From Siccirubricoccus phaeus (GTDB lineage Bacteria > Pseudomonadota > Alphaproteobacteria > Acetobacterales > Acetobacteraceae): 64,000 nucleotides of DNA. Under the pieces are notes generated by a model. That model was not told the DNA's origin, did no database searches, and was given only the letters and a program-made list of their open reading frames with translations. The stretch is from assembly GCF_008360935.1 (NCBI RefSeq), contig NZ_SRXO01000013.1:1-64000 (forward strand), given 5' to 3'. Shown in pieces: positions 34,914 to 44,508 of the stretch (positions are counted from its first letter, which is position 1; each line of letters opens with the position of its first letter). The position numbers were made by a program, and so were the translations under genes.

Positions 34914-36488
34914 ATGAATCGCCGCCAGTTCCTCGCGCTTGCCGCCGCCCTGCCGCTGCCCGCCTTGGCGCAGCCCTCGGCGACGCGGCCCATCCGCTTT
35001 GTGCCTCAGGCGAATCTCACCTCCCTGGACCCGATCTGGACGACGGCGACCGTCACCCGCAACCACGGCTATATGGTCTATGACACGCTCTTCGGCATGG
35101 ATGCGGGGTTCCGGCCGCAGCCGCAGATGGCGGAGGGCGCCACCACCGAGGAGGAGGGCCGCCGCGTCACCATCACGCTGCGCCCCGGCCTGCGCTTCCA
35201 TGATGGCGAGGCGGTGCTGGCCAAGGATGCCGTCGCCTCCATCCGCCGCTGGATGAAGCGCAGCCCCTTCGGCCAGAAGACGGAATCGCTGACCGAGGAG
35301 CTGGTCGCCGCCGATGACCGGCGCCTGGTGTTCCGGCTGAAGCGGCCCTTTCCGCTGCTGCTCGCGGGCCTTGGCAATCCCTCCTCCCCGGTCTGCTTCA
35401 TCATGCCGGAGCGGATCGCGGCGACCGACCCCTTCCAGCAGATCCGCGAGGCCATCGGCAGCGGCCCCTACCGGTTCAAGGCGGATGAGTTCGTCAGCGG
35501 CAGCCGCGTCGTCTATGAGAAATTCGAAGGCTATGTCCCGGCGCCGGGCGGCACGCCCAGCCTGATCGCCGGGCCGAAGCAGGTGCATATCCCGCGCGTC
35601 GAATGGCACATCATCACGGATTCCGCCACCGCCGCGGCGGCGCTGCAATCCGGCGAGATGGACTGGGTGGAGGAGCCGACGCCGGAGCTGCAGCAGCTTC
35701 TCCGCCGCAACCGCGCCATCGCGGTGGAAAGGCTGGACGAGCGCGCGGTGTGGAACCTGCTGCGCTTCAACCACCTGCATCCGCCCTTCGACGACCCGGC
35801 CATGCGCCGCGCTTTGCTGCCGGCCATCCAGCAGCGCGATTTCTCCATGGCGATCGTCGGGCCGGATCCGGCGAATTGGATCGAGGATGTCGGCATCTTC
35901 ACCCCCGGCACGCCGCTGGCCAACGCGGCGGGGCTGGAACCGCTGCTGGGGCCGCGCAGCCTGGATCGCGCCAGGGCGCTGCTGAAGGAGGCGGGCTATA
36001 CCAACCAGCTCGTCCGCATCATCGGCCCCGCCGATATCCAGACCCCGGCCGCGCTGACCCAGGTGACCGCGGATGTGCTGCGCCGCCTCGGCATGAATCT
36101 CGACCTGGTGCTCGCCGATTGGGGTACGGTAGTGCAGCGCCGGGCGAGCCGCGAGCCCTTGGACAAGGGCGGCTGGAGCATCTTCTGCACCGGCTTCCAG
36201 GGCTTCGACACGGCCAACCCCGCCGGCCATTTCCCGCTGCGCGGCAATGGCGCCGGCGCCTGGCCCGGCTGGCCCAGCAGCCCGAAGCTGGAGGAGCTGC
36301 GCGACGCCTGGTTCGAGGCGCCGGACGCCGCCGCTGAGCGCAGCATCGCCGAGGAGATGCAGCGCGTGGCGATGACGGAACTGCCCTTCATCCCGCTCGG
36401 CGGCTATTATGCCAACACCGCGCTGCGGCGGGAACTGCGCGGGCGGATTTCCGGCTTCCCGATGTTCTGGAACCTGCAACGCGGCTGA
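34914..36488 (+). CDS. Family 5 solute-binding protein, array member 6 (class B)
   Basis: A 524-residue receptor with the textbook twin-arginine leader MNRRQFLALAAALPLPALAQ. The class B motif is altered to WVEEPTPELQQLLRRNR, with Val for the aromatic residue, so the pocket edge may differ. AGYTNQLVRIIGPADI links it to members 3 and 4. Core RPGLRFHDGEAVLAKDAVASIRRW. It is the last class B member; its 3' end is 11 bases from member 7. Confidence 0.93.
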   Translation: MNRRQFLALAAALPLPALAQPSATRPIRFVPQANLTSLDPIWTTATVTRNHGYMVYDTLFGMDAGFRPQPQMAEGATTEEEGRRVTITLRPGLRFHDGEAVLAKDAVASIRRWMKRSPFGQKTESLTEELVAADDRRLVFRLKRPFPLLLAGLGNPSSPVCFIMPERIAATDPFQQIREAIGSGPYRFKADEFVSGSRVVYEKFEGYVPAPGGTPSLIAGPKQVHIPRVEWHIITDSATAAAALQSGEMDWVEEPTPELQQLLRRNRAIAVERLDERAVWNLLRFNHLHPPFDDPAMRRALLPAIQQRDFSMAIVGPDPANWIEDVGIFTPGTPLANAAGLEPLLGPRSLDRARALLKEAGYTNQLVRIIGPADIQTPAALTQVTADVLRRLGMNLDLVLADWGTVVQRRASREPLDKGGWSIFCTGFQGFDTANPAGHFPLRGNGAGAWPGWPSSPKLEELRDAWFEAPDAAAERSIAEEMQRVAMTELPFIPLGGYYANTALRRELRGRISGFPMFWNLQRG

Positions 36489-36499
36489 GGACGCCACCC

Positions 36500-38074
36500 A
36501 TGCAGCGACGTGACCTGTTCAAGGCCGGCCTGGCCGCTGCAGCCATGCCTGCGCCGGTGCTGGCGCAGGGGGCGGCGAAGACGCTCCGCGTCATCCCCCA
36601 GGCCAACCTCACCAGCCTGGACCCGGTCTGGACCACCGCCGTCGTCACCCGCAACCACGCCTTCCTGGTCTATGACCAGCTCTGCGCCCAGGATTCCAAG
36701 GGCGAGATCAAGCCGCAGATGGCAGCGGGCTGGGAGACGGCAGCCGATGGCCTCACCTGGAATTTCACCCTGCGCGAAGGGCTGCGCTTCCATGATGGCG
36801 AACCCGTGCTGGCGAAGGATTGCGTTGCCAGCATCAGGCGCTGGGCGCGGCGCGACCCTTTCATGCAGGCGCTCTGGCCCGGCGTGGCGGCGGTGGAGGC
36901 GCTGGACGACCGCCGCTTCCGCTTCCGGCTGAACAAGCCGATCCCGCTGCTGCCGCTGGCCCTCGGCCAGACGCAATTCCCCTGCTTCATCATGCCGGAG
37001 CGCATTGCGCAGACGGATGCCTTCCAGCAGATCCGCGACCCGATCGGCAGCGGCCCCTTCCGCTTCCGCCCCGATGAGTGGAATCCCGGCCAGCGCGCGG
37101 TCTGGGAGAAATTCGACCGCTACCAGCCGCGGCAGGAGCCGGTGGACGGCCTTGCCGGCGGCCGCGCCCCGAAGCTCGACAGCGTCGAGTGGACCGTCAT
37201 CTCCGATTCCGGTACCGCCGCCGGCGCCATGACGGCGGGGGAGCAGGATTACTGGGAATACCCGCTGCACGATTTGCTGCCGCTGCTGCGGCGCAGCCGC
37301 CAGGTGGTGGTGGAGCAGCGGCTGCTGGAGGGCACCTACGGCATCTGCCGCTTCAACTGCCTGCAGCCGCCCTTCAACAACCCCGCCATCCGCCGTGCCG
37401 TCGCCATGGCGGTGGACCAGCGCGACTACCTGCGCGCCGTGGCGGGCAACGAGGCCGGCGGCTGGGAGGCCTGCGAGGGCGTCTTCACCTGCCACACCGC
37501 ACTGGCCAACGAAGCGGGCAGCGAGATCCTGAAGACCCGCGACCTGGACAAGGCCAAGGCCGCGCTCGCCGCCGCCGGCTACAAAGGCGAGAAGGTGGTG
37601 CTGATCACCCCGGGCGACTACCCGCAGATCAACGCCCTCTCCCTCGTCACCGCCGACCTGATCCGCCGGCTCGGGATGAACCTTGAACTCGTCGCCGCCG
37701 ACTGGGGCACGCTGATCCAGCGGCGGACCAGCAAGGAGCCGGTGGAGCGCGGCGGCTGGAGCATCATCCACACCACCTCCTCCGGCCAGAGCCTGACCCT
37801 GCCGGTCTTCCACCTCTTCCTCCGCACCAATGGCCCGCAGGCCTGGTTCGGCTGGCCGGAGGATGCAGAGATCGAGCGGCTGCGCACCGCCTGGACGGAA
37901 ACCGGCGACCCGGCCGAATCGAAGCGGATCGCCGAGGCGCTGAACCGGCGGGCGATGGAGGTGATGGCCTATATCCCGCTCGGCTTCTACTGGCAGCCTT
38001 CCGCCTGGCGGCGCAATGTCACCGGCATGTTCCGCGCCCCGGCGACGGTGTTCTGGAACGTCTCCAAGGCGTAA
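36500..38074 (+). CDS. Family 5 solute-binding protein, array member 7 (class A, divergent)
   Basis: A 524-residue receptor that returns to class A with YWEYPLHDLLPLLRRSRQ. It is the most divergent near the N-terminus: DQLCAQDSKGEIKPQMAAGWE replaces DTLYGxDxxFxPQPQM. GVFTCHTALANEAG near residue 330 has a Cys in place of the usual Pro-Gly. AAAGYKGEKVVLI matches members 1 and 2. Leader MQRRDLFKAGLAAAAMPAPVLAQ. The next gene follows after 132 bases. Confidence 0.92.
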   Translation: MQRRDLFKAGLAAAAMPAPVLAQGAAKTLRVIPQANLTSLDPVWTTAVVTRNHAFLVYDQLCAQDSKGEIKPQMAAGWETAADGLTWNFTLREGLRFHDGEPVLAKDCVASIRRWARRDPFMQALWPGVAAVEALDDRRFRFRLNKPIPLLPLALGQTQFPCFIMPERIAQTDAFQQIRDPIGSGPFRFRPDEWNPGQRAVWEKFDRYQPRQEPVDGLAGGRAPKLDSVEWTVISDSGTAAGAMTAGEQDYWEYPLHDLLPLLRRSRQVVVEQRLLEGTYGICRFNCLQPPFNNPAIRRAVAMAVDQRDYLRAVAGNEAGGWEACEGVFTCHTALANEAGSEILKTRDLDKAKAALAAAGYKGEKVVLITPGDYPQINALSLVTADLIRRLGMNLELVAADWGTLIQRRTSKEPVERGGWSIIHTTSSGQSLTLPVFHLFLRTNGPQAWFGWPEDAEIERLRTAWTETGDPAESKRIAEALNRRAMEVMAYIPLGFYWQPSAWRRNVTGMFRAPATVFWNVSKA

Positions 38075-38206
38075 TCCCCGGTTGCGCCCGCGGCCCGGCT
38101 GGGGCAAGGGGGCGGCCCTGGCGCCATCTCCGGTCGGGTGAGGCCACCCGGCCGGGCATGGCTCCTGAGTACATTGTCTCTAGGCGCCGCCGGAGGATCT
38201 CGGAGC

Positions 38207-39802
38207 ATGCATCGTCGGAGCCTGTTGCAGGGCGCGGCCCTGGCGCTGGCCGCCTCGCGCCTGGCCGCACCATATCTGGCCCTGGCGCAGGGCAATGCCC
38301 GCACCCTGCGCTTCGTGCCGCAGGGCAATCTGGCGACGCTCGACCCGGTCTGGAGCACAACGACCATTGCCCGCAACCATGGGCTGCTGGTCTATGACAC
38401 GCTCTTCGGGTTAGGGCGGGACTTCCAGGCAAAGCCGCAGATGGCGCAGGCGCATGAGGTCTCGGCCGATGGGCTGACCCATACGATCACCCTCCGCCCG
38501 GAACTCTACTTCCATGATGGCGAGCAGGTGCGGGCCCGCGACTGCATCGCCTCCATCGTCCGCTGGTCGAAGCGGGATGTCCTCGGCCAGCGCCTGGCGG
38601 CGCTGCTGCAGGAGATGCGCGCGCCGGCCGACGACAGGCTGGAGATCGTGCTGAAGCAGCCCTGGCCGGGCCTGCCCTGGGCGCTCGGGAAACCCTCCGC
38701 CAATATCTGTGCCATCATGCCGGAGCGGATCGCCGCGACCGATCCCTTCACCCAGATCACCGATCCGGTGGGCAGCGGCCCCTTCCGCTTCCGCCGCGCC
38801 GAATGGGTGCCGGGCAGCCTCGCCGCCTATGAGCGCCACGTGCATTACGTGCCACGGGACGAGCCGGCGGATTTCCTCGCCGGCGGCAAGGCGGTGAATT
38901 TCGACCGCATCGAATGGCGCGTCATGCCGGACCCCGCCACCGCCGCCGCCGCGCTGCAGGCGAATGAGGTGGATTGGTGGGAAACGCCGCTCGCCGATCT
39001 GCTGCCGGTGCTGCGGCGGAGCGACGAGATCGCGGTGGAGGTGGTGAACACTGCCGGCGCGCTCGGCATGCTGCGATTCAACCATCTGCACCCGCCCTTC
39101 GACAATCCCGCCATCCGCCGCGCCGTCCTCCCGGTCATCGACCAGCGCGCCTTCATGCAGGCGGCGCTGGGCGAGGACCAGGCGCTATGGACCGTGCCGG
39201 CGGGGGTCTTCACCCCGGGCACGCCGCTGGCGAACGAGGCGGGGCTCGAGGTGCTGACCGGGCCGCGCGACCCGGAGGCGGCGAAGCGCGCCCTGGCGGC
39301 CGCCGGCTACCGCAACCAGAAGGTGGTCATCCTCGCCCCCAGCGATTTCCCCACGCTGAACGCCCTGACCGAGGTGGCGGCGGATGCGCTCCGCCGCATC
39401 GGCATGAATGTCGATCTGCAGGCGATGGATTGGGGCACGCTGGTGCAGCGCCGGGCGAAGAAGGAGCCGCCGGAGCAGGGCGGCTGGAACGCCTTCTGCA
39501 CCACCTGGGAAGGGCTGGACGTCGCGGTGCCCGGCAGCCACCAGCCGCTGCGCGGCAATGGGCCGGAAGGCTGGATCGGCTGGGCCACCAGCCCGAAGCG
39601 GGAGGCGCTGCGCGAAGCCTGGTTCGCCGCGCCCGACCAGGCGGCGGAGAAGCGCATCGCCGAGGAGATGCAGATGCTGGTCTGGGAGGAAGCACCCTTC
39701 ATTCCGCTCGGTCTGTTGCGGCCGCCCCAGGCCTATCGGAGCAGCCTGACCGACCTTGTCACCGGCGGCCCGCCGCTCTTCTGGGGCGTGAAGCGGGGCT
39801 GA
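38207..39802 (+). CDS. Family 5 solute-binding protein, array member 8 (class A)
   Basis: A 531-residue receptor with WWETPLADLLPVLRRS. Leader MHRRSLLQGAALALAASRLAAP, cut near LAQ. Core RPELYFHDGEQVRARDCIASIVRW. WPGLPWALGKPSANICAIMPERI replaces the FPLLLxxLxxPSxP segment of the others. GGAGGATCTCGGAGC precedes the ATG. The 132-base gap before and 188-base gap after make independent transcription possible. Confidence 0.92.
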   Translation: MHRRSLLQGAALALAASRLAAPYLALAQGNARTLRFVPQGNLATLDPVWSTTTIARNHGLLVYDTLFGLGRDFQAKPQMAQAHEVSADGLTHTITLRPELYFHDGEQVRARDCIASIVRWSKRDVLGQRLAALLQEMRAPADDRLEIVLKQPWPGLPWALGKPSANICAIMPERIAATDPFTQITDPVGSGPFRFRRAEWVPGSLAAYERHVHYVPRDEPADFLAGGKAVNFDRIEWRVMPDPATAAAALQANEVDWWETPLADLLPVLRRSDEIAVEVVNTAGALGMLRFNHLHPPFDNPAIRRAVLPVIDQRAFMQAALGEDQALWTVPAGVFTPGTPLANEAGLEVLTGPRDPEAAKRALAAAGYRNQKVVILAPSDFPTLNALTEVAADALRRIGMNVDLQAMDWGTLVQRRAKKEPPEQGGWNAFCTTWEGLDVAVPGSHQPLRGNGPEGWIGWATSPKREALREAWFAAPDQAAEKRIAEEMQMLVWEEAPFIPLGLLRPPQAYRSSLTDLVTGGPPLFWGVKRG

Positions 39803-39825
39803 GGCCAGGCCAGGGGCCGGCAGGC

Positions 39826-39840
39826 TGGCACGCCACATGC
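39826..39840 (+). promoter_or_regulatory. Candidate sigma-54 promoter upstream of array member 9
   Basis: TGGCACGCCACATGC fits the -24/-12 consensus TGGCACG-N4-TTGC with one mismatch and the required 10-base spacing between GG and GC. It lies 150 bases before member 9 and could drive the last receptor plus the ABC transporter. Pattern match only; no enhancer-binding protein gene is nearby. Confidence 0.3.
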
Positions 39841-39990
39841 AAGCCAAGGGACGGGTGGCATGGCCGCTGCCCCACCGGCAGCGAGCCCGGCGGCTTCGGA
39901 CGCTGGCGTAATGCCCAAGGGTGAGGCAGGGTGGCACGGAACCGGGCGCAGGGAACGGCGCCGGGGCTGGGAGCTGGGGGCGAAAAGACG

Positions 39991-41592
39991 ATGGAGCGCA
40001 GGAATTTCCTCAAGGTGACGGCAGCCGCCGGCGCGCTCGGCGGCATGGCCGGCCTGGCCGGTCCGGCGCTCTCCCAGGGGGCTGCGGCGCGCACCCTGCG
40101 CTTCGTGCCGCAGGCGAATCTGGCGAATTTCGACCCGATCTGGGGCACCCAGTACGTCGTCCGCAACGCCTCCGCCATGGTGTGGGACACGCTCTACGGC
40201 GTGGACGAGAAGCTCGCCGTGCAGCGGCAGATGGCGGAGGGCGAGGAAGTCTCCTCCGACGGGCTGACCTGGACCATCCGGCTGCGCCCCGGGCTGAAAT
40301 TCCACGACAATGAGCCGGTGCTGGCCAAGGATGTGGTCGCCAGCCTCACCCGCTGGATGCCGCGCGACCCGATGGGGCAGATGCTGAAGGCGATCCAGCA
40401 GGAGCTGGTGGCGGTGGATGACCGCACCCTCCGCTGGGTGCTGAAGAAGCCCTATCCCAAGCTGCTCTACGCGCTGGGCAAGACCAATACGCCGATCTGC
40501 TTCATCATGCCGGAGCGGATCGCCAGGACCGACAGCTTCACCCAGATCAGCGATTATGTCGGCAGCGGGCCGATGCGCTTCCTCCGCAACGAATGGGTGC
40601 CCGGCGCGCGCGCCGTCTTCGCCAAATTCGACGGCTATGTGCCGCGGCAGGAGCCGGCCTCCTGGCTCGCCGGCGGCAAGCGGGTGATGGTGGACCGCGT
40701 CGAATGGCATGTCATGCCGGACCCCGCCACCGCCTCCGCCGCGCTGCAGAATGGCGAGGTGGATTGGTGGGAGAACCCGATCACCGACCTGATCCCCACC
40801 TTGAAGCGCAACCGCAACATCGCCGTCGACATCGCCGACCCGCTCGGCAACATCGGCAGCTTCCGCATGAACTACCTGAACGCGCCCTTCAACAATCTGA
40901 AGGCGCGGCAGGCCGTCCTCATGGCGATGAGCCAGGAGGACTACATGCGTGCCCTGGTCGGCGACGACAACAACCTGTGGAAGCCACTGCCCGGCTATTT
41001 CACCCCGGACACGCCGCTTTATTCCGAGGAAGGCGGCGAGATCCTCAAGGGGCCGCGCAACCTGGACGCCGCGAAGAAGCTGCTGGCCGAAAGCGGCTAC
41101 AGCGGCCAGCCGGTCACCTGCCTGGTGGCGCAGGACCAGCCGATCACCAAATCCATGGGCGACGTGACCGCCGATCTGCTGAAGCGGCTCGGCATGAATG
41201 TGGATTTCGTGGCGACGGATTGGGGCACGGTCGGCCAGCGCCGGGCGATGAAGAACCCGGTGGGCCAGGGCGGCTGGTCCATGTTCCACACCTGGCATGC
41301 CGGCGCGGATTGCGTGAACCCGGCGGCCTACAACGCCCTTCGCGCCAATGGCGACGGCGCCTGGTTCGGCTGGCCCGATGTGCCGGCGGTGGAGCAGGCG
41401 GTCGCCGAATGGTTCGACGCACCCGACCTCGCCGCCGAGAAAGCGGTGATCGGCAAGCTGAATCGCGTTGCGCTGGAGAATGTGGTCTATGCCCCTACCG
41501 GCTTCTTCCTTGGCTACCAGGCCTGGCGGCGCAACGTCAGCGGGGTGGTGAAGGGGCCGCTGCCCTTCTTCTGGGGCGTGTCGAAGTCCTGA
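39991..41592 (+). CDS. Family 5 solute-binding protein, array member 9 (class A)
   Basis: A 533-residue receptor, 20 bases upstream of the permease genes and so the likely original partner of the transporter. Leader MERRNFLKVTAAAGALGG is a strong twin-arginine match, cut near LSQ. WWENPITDLIPTLKRNRN is its class A motif. YFTPDTPLYSEEG, SGYSGQPVTCLVAQDQP and HTWHAGADCVNPAAYNAL set it apart. Core RPGLKFHDNEPVLAKDVVASLTRW has Asn for Gly in the usually fixed HDGE. Ligand unknown. Confidence 0.93.
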   Translation: MERRNFLKVTAAAGALGGMAGLAGPALSQGAAARTLRFVPQANLANFDPIWGTQYVVRNASAMVWDTLYGVDEKLAVQRQMAEGEEVSSDGLTWTIRLRPGLKFHDNEPVLAKDVVASLTRWMPRDPMGQMLKAIQQELVAVDDRTLRWVLKKPYPKLLYALGKTNTPICFIMPERIARTDSFTQISDYVGSGPMRFLRNEWVPGARAVFAKFDGYVPRQEPASWLAGGKRVMVDRVEWHVMPDPATASAALQNGEVDWWENPITDLIPTLKRNRNIAVDIADPLGNIGSFRMNYLNAPFNNLKARQAVLMAMSQEDYMRALVGDDNNLWKPLPGYFTPDTPLYSEEGGEILKGPRNLDAAKKLLAESGYSGQPVTCLVAQDQPITKSMGDVTADLLKRLGMNVDFVATDWGTVGQRRAMKNPVGQGGWSMFHTWHAGADCVNPAAYNALRANGDGAWFGWPDVPAVEQAVAEWFDAPDLAAEKAVIGKLNRVALENVVYAPTGFFLGYQAWRRNVSGVVKGPLPFFWGVSKS

Positions 41593-41612
41593 AGCGCGGG
41601 GAGTAACGCGCA

Positions 41613-42554
41613 ATGTTCGCTTATGTCGTGCGACGAATCCTGGCGACGATCCCGGTCATGGCGATCGTCGCGCTCTTCGTCTTTTCCCTGCTCTACATCG
41701 CGCCGGGCGACCCGGCGGCGGTCATCGCCGGCGACCAGGCGACGCCGCAGGATGTGGAGCGCATCCGCGCCTCCCTCGGCCTCGACCGGCCCTTCCTGGT
41801 GCGCTTCGGCGAATGGGTGTTCCGTATCCTGCAGGGCGACCTCGGCGTCTCGATCTTCACCAACCTGCCGGTGACGACGATGATCCAGCAGCGGCTGGAG
41901 CCGACCTTCTCGCTGATGATCCTGACGCTCTGCCTCGCCGTCACCATCGCCGTGCCGATGGGCGTGGTCGCGGCCTGGAAGCAGGGCACCTTGATCGACC
42001 GCGCGGTGATGGGCTTCGCGGTGATGGGCTTCTCCGTCCCGGTCTTCGTCGTCGGCTACCTGCTGGCCTATGTCTTCGCGCTGGAGCTGGACTGGCTGCC
42101 GGTGCAGGGCTACACCGCCTTCAGCAACGGCCTCTGGCCCTGGCTGGAGAACCTCATCCTGCCGGCCATCGCGCTGGGCGGCGTCTATATCGCCCTCATC
42201 GCCCGCATCACCCGGGCGACGATGCTGGAGGTGCTGCAGCAGGACTACATCCGCACGGCGCGGGCCAAGGGGGCGGGGCAGCGCAGCATCCTCTTCCTGC
42301 ATGCGCTGAAGAATGCCGCGGTGCCGATCGTCACCGTCATCGGCATCGGCGTCGCGCTGCTGATCGGCGGCGCGGTCGTCACCGAAAGCGTCTTCGCCAT
42401 TCCCGGCCTCGGGCGGCTGACGGTGGACGCCATCCTGCGGCGGGACTACCCGGTCATCCAGGGCGTGATCCTGCTGTTCAGCTTCATCTACGTGATCGTC
42501 AACCTGGCGATCGACCTGATGTACACCCTGTTCGATCCGAGGATCCGGTACTGA
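41613..42554 (+). CDS. Peptide/nickel-type ABC permease, DppB-like
   Basis: A 313-residue inner-membrane permease with six predicted helices. MFAYVVRRILATIPVMAIVAL is the usual first helix, PGDPAAVIAGDQATPQDVERIRASLGLDRP the external loop, and EVLQQDYIRTARAKGAGQRSILFLHALKNAAVPIV the EAA coupling motif that docks on the ATPase. Its stop overlaps the next ATG (TGATG). It makes a heterodimer with the DppC-like protein. Confidence 0.95.
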   Translation: MFAYVVRRILATIPVMAIVALFVFSLLYIAPGDPAAVIAGDQATPQDVERIRASLGLDRPFLVRFGEWVFRILQGDLGVSIFTNLPVTTMIQQRLEPTFSLMILTLCLAVTIAVPMGVVAAWKQGTLIDRAVMGFAVMGFSVPVFVVGYLLAYVFALELDWLPVQGYTAFSNGLWPWLENLILPAIALGGVYIALIARITRATMLEVLQQDYIRTARAKGAGQRSILFLHALKNAAVPIVTVIGIGVALLIGGAVVTESVFAIPGLGRLTVDAILRRDYPVIQGVILLFSFIYVIVNLAIDLMYTLFDPRIRY

Positions 42555-43483
42555 TGGCTTCCGCAACCGTCCTTGCCCGGCCCGAGCTGACGCGCGAGAG
42601 CGTCAGCGCGGCGCCCCAGATGCCGGATGTGCTGCCCCCGGTGAAGGCCCGGAAAGGGTTCATCGGCTTCCTCCGGCGCAACCCCACCATCGCGGTCGGC
42701 GGCGGGCTGCTGCTGATCATGCTGGCCATCGCGGTCTTCGCCCCGCTGCTCTGGACGGTGGACCCCACCGCCCTGGCGCCGGCGCGGCGCACCCGCGAGC
42801 CTTCCGCCATGTACTGGTTCGGCACCGACATGCTGGGGCGGGACGTCTATTCCCGCGTGCTCTACGGCGCCCGGGTCTCGCTGCTGGTCGGCTTCTCCGT
42901 GGCGATCCTTTCCTCCGTCATCGGCCTGGCCATCGGCATGGTCTCCGGCTTCATCCGCTGGGCGGACAGCATCGTCATGCGGATCATGGACGGGCTGATG
43001 TCCATCCCGCCCATCCTACTGGCCATCGCGCTGATGGCGCTGACGCGGGGCTCGGTGCAGAACGTCATCATCGCCATCACCATCGCGGAAATCCCCCGCG
43101 TCTCCCGCCTCGTCCGCGGCGTGGTGCTCTCGCTGCGGGAGCAGCCTTACGTGGATGCCGCGGTGGCGGCCGGCACCCGCACGCCGGTCATCATCTGGCG
43201 GCACATCCTGCCGAACACCCTGGCGCCGATCACCGTGCAGGCCACCTATATCTGCGCCAGCGCCATGATCGTGGAGGCCATCCTCTCCTTCATCGGCGCC
43301 GGCACGCCGCCCATCATCCCCTCCTGGGGGAACATCATGGCGGAAGGCCGGGCGCTCTGGCAGGTGAAGCCCTATATCGTCTTCTTCCCCGCCATCTTCC
43401 TCTCCATCACCGTCCTCGCCGTGAATCTGCTCGGTGACGGGCTCCGCGACGCGCTCGATCCGCGCATGGCGAAAAGGCTCTGA
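42554..43483 (+). CDS. Peptide/nickel-type ABC permease, DppC-like
   Basis: A 309-residue permease. A cytoplasmic N-terminus of about 40 residues leads to the OppC-type first helix, then [26 protein letters not shown] and the EAA loop [32 protein letters not shown]. About six helices. The ATG shares one base with the dppB-like stop. Partner of the preceding permease. Confidence 0.95.
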   Translation: MASATVLARPELTRESVSAAPQMPDVLPPVKARKGFIGFLRRNPTIAVGGGLLLIMLAIAVFAPLLWTVDPTALAPARRTREPSAMYWFGTDMLGRDVYSRVLYGARVSLLVGFSVAILSSVIGLAIGMVSGFIRWADSIVMRIMDGLMSIPPILLAIALMALTRGSVQNVIIAITIAEIPRVSRLVRGVVLSLREQPYVDAAVAAGTRTPVIIWRHILPNTLAPITVQATYICASAMIVEAILSFIGAGTPPIIPSWGNIMAEGRALWQVKPYIVFFPAIFLSITVLAVNLLGDGLRDALDPRMAKRL

Positions 43484-43488
43484 CCCCA

Positions 43489-44508
43489 ATGGCACTGCCC
43501 GGTCCGCGGAGCGGACAACCGCTCCTTGAAGTCGAGAATCTGCAGACGCATTTCCGCACGAAGGATGGCGTGAACCGCGCCGTCGATGGCGTCTCCTTCC
43601 ATGTGAATGCGGGGGAGACGGTCGCCATCGTCGGCGAATCCGGCTGCGGCAAGTCGGTCACCTCCATGTCCATCCTGCGGCTCATTCCGGAGCCGCCGGG
43701 CAAGATCGCCGGCGCCATCCGGTTCCAGGGCAAGGACCTGCTGAAGCTCTCCGACCGGGAGATGCGGCAGATCCGCGGCAACGAGATCAGCATGATCTTC
43801 CAGGAGCCGATGACCAGCCTGAACCCGGTGCTGACCGTGGGGCGGCAGATCGGCGAGACGCTGCGGCTGCACCAGGGGCTCTCGGCCAGGGAGGCGGAGC
43901 AGAAGGCGATCGAGATGCTGACCCTGGTCGGCATCCCGGAACCGGCGCGGCGGGTACGGGAATACCCGCACCAGCTCTCCGGCGGCATGCGCCAGCGGGT
44001 GATGATCGCCATTGCGCTGGCCTGCAACCCGAAGCTGCTGATCGCCGACGAGCCGACCACCGCGCTCGACGTCACCATCCAGGCGCAGATCCTGGAGCTG
44101 ATGCGGGACCTCAAGCACCGCGTCGGTGCCGCCATCGTCCTCATCACCCATGACCTCGGCGTGGTGGCGGAGGTCGCGGAGCGCGTCATCGTCATGTATG
44201 CCGGCCGGAAGGTGGAGGAGGCGGAGGTCGGCCCGCTCTTCCGCACGCCGCGCCACCCCTATACCCAGGGGCTGCTCGGCTCCATGCCGAAGCTCGGCTC
44301 CTCCCTGCATGGCGAGGAGACGCGGCTGGCGGAAATCCCCGGGCTGGTGCCCAGCCTGAAGGCGAAGATTCCCGGCTGCGTCTTCGCCACGCGCTGCCCG
44401 CACACCACGGATCTCTGCCGCCAGGTGGCGCCGGCGCTGGAGGAGAAGGCGCCCGGCCATGTCGCCGCCTGCCACTACGCCCTGAAGGAGGAGGCGCTCG
44501 CGGCATGA
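43489..44508 (+). CDS. ABC transporter ATPase, DppD-like
   Basis: A 339-residue nucleotide-binding subunit: Walker A GESGCGKS (49-56), Q-loop [10 protein letters not shown], signature LSGGMRQR (163-170), Walker B LLIADEPT (183-190) and switch THDLG. The C-terminal oligopeptide/dipeptide domain ([21 protein letters not shown]) has the Cys set that binds an iron-sulfur cluster in some DppD proteins. It overlaps the next gene by four bases (ATGA). Confidence 0.96.
   Translation: MALPGPRSGQPLLEVENLQTHFRTKDGVNRAVDGVSFHVNAGETVAIVGESGCGKSVTSMSILRLIPEPPGKIAGAIRFQGKDLLKLSDREMRQIRGNEISMIFQEPMTSLNPVLTVGRQIGETLRLHQGLSAREAEQKAIEMLTLVGIPEPARRVREYPHQLSGGMRQRVMIAIALACNPKLLIADEPTTALDVTIQAQILELMRDLKHRVGAAIVLITHDLGVVAEVAERVIVMYAGRKVEEAEVGPLFRTPRHPYTQGLLGSMPKLGSSLHGEETRLAEIPGLVPSLKAKIPGCVFATRCPHTTDLCRQVAPALEEKAPGHVAACHYALKEEALAA

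Noticed and set aside
30055-36497. Minus-strand open frames of more than 1000 residues opposite the receptor array
   Set aside because: They are Arg/Ala/Gly-rich shadows produced by the strong third-position GC of the + strand genes and show no domain.
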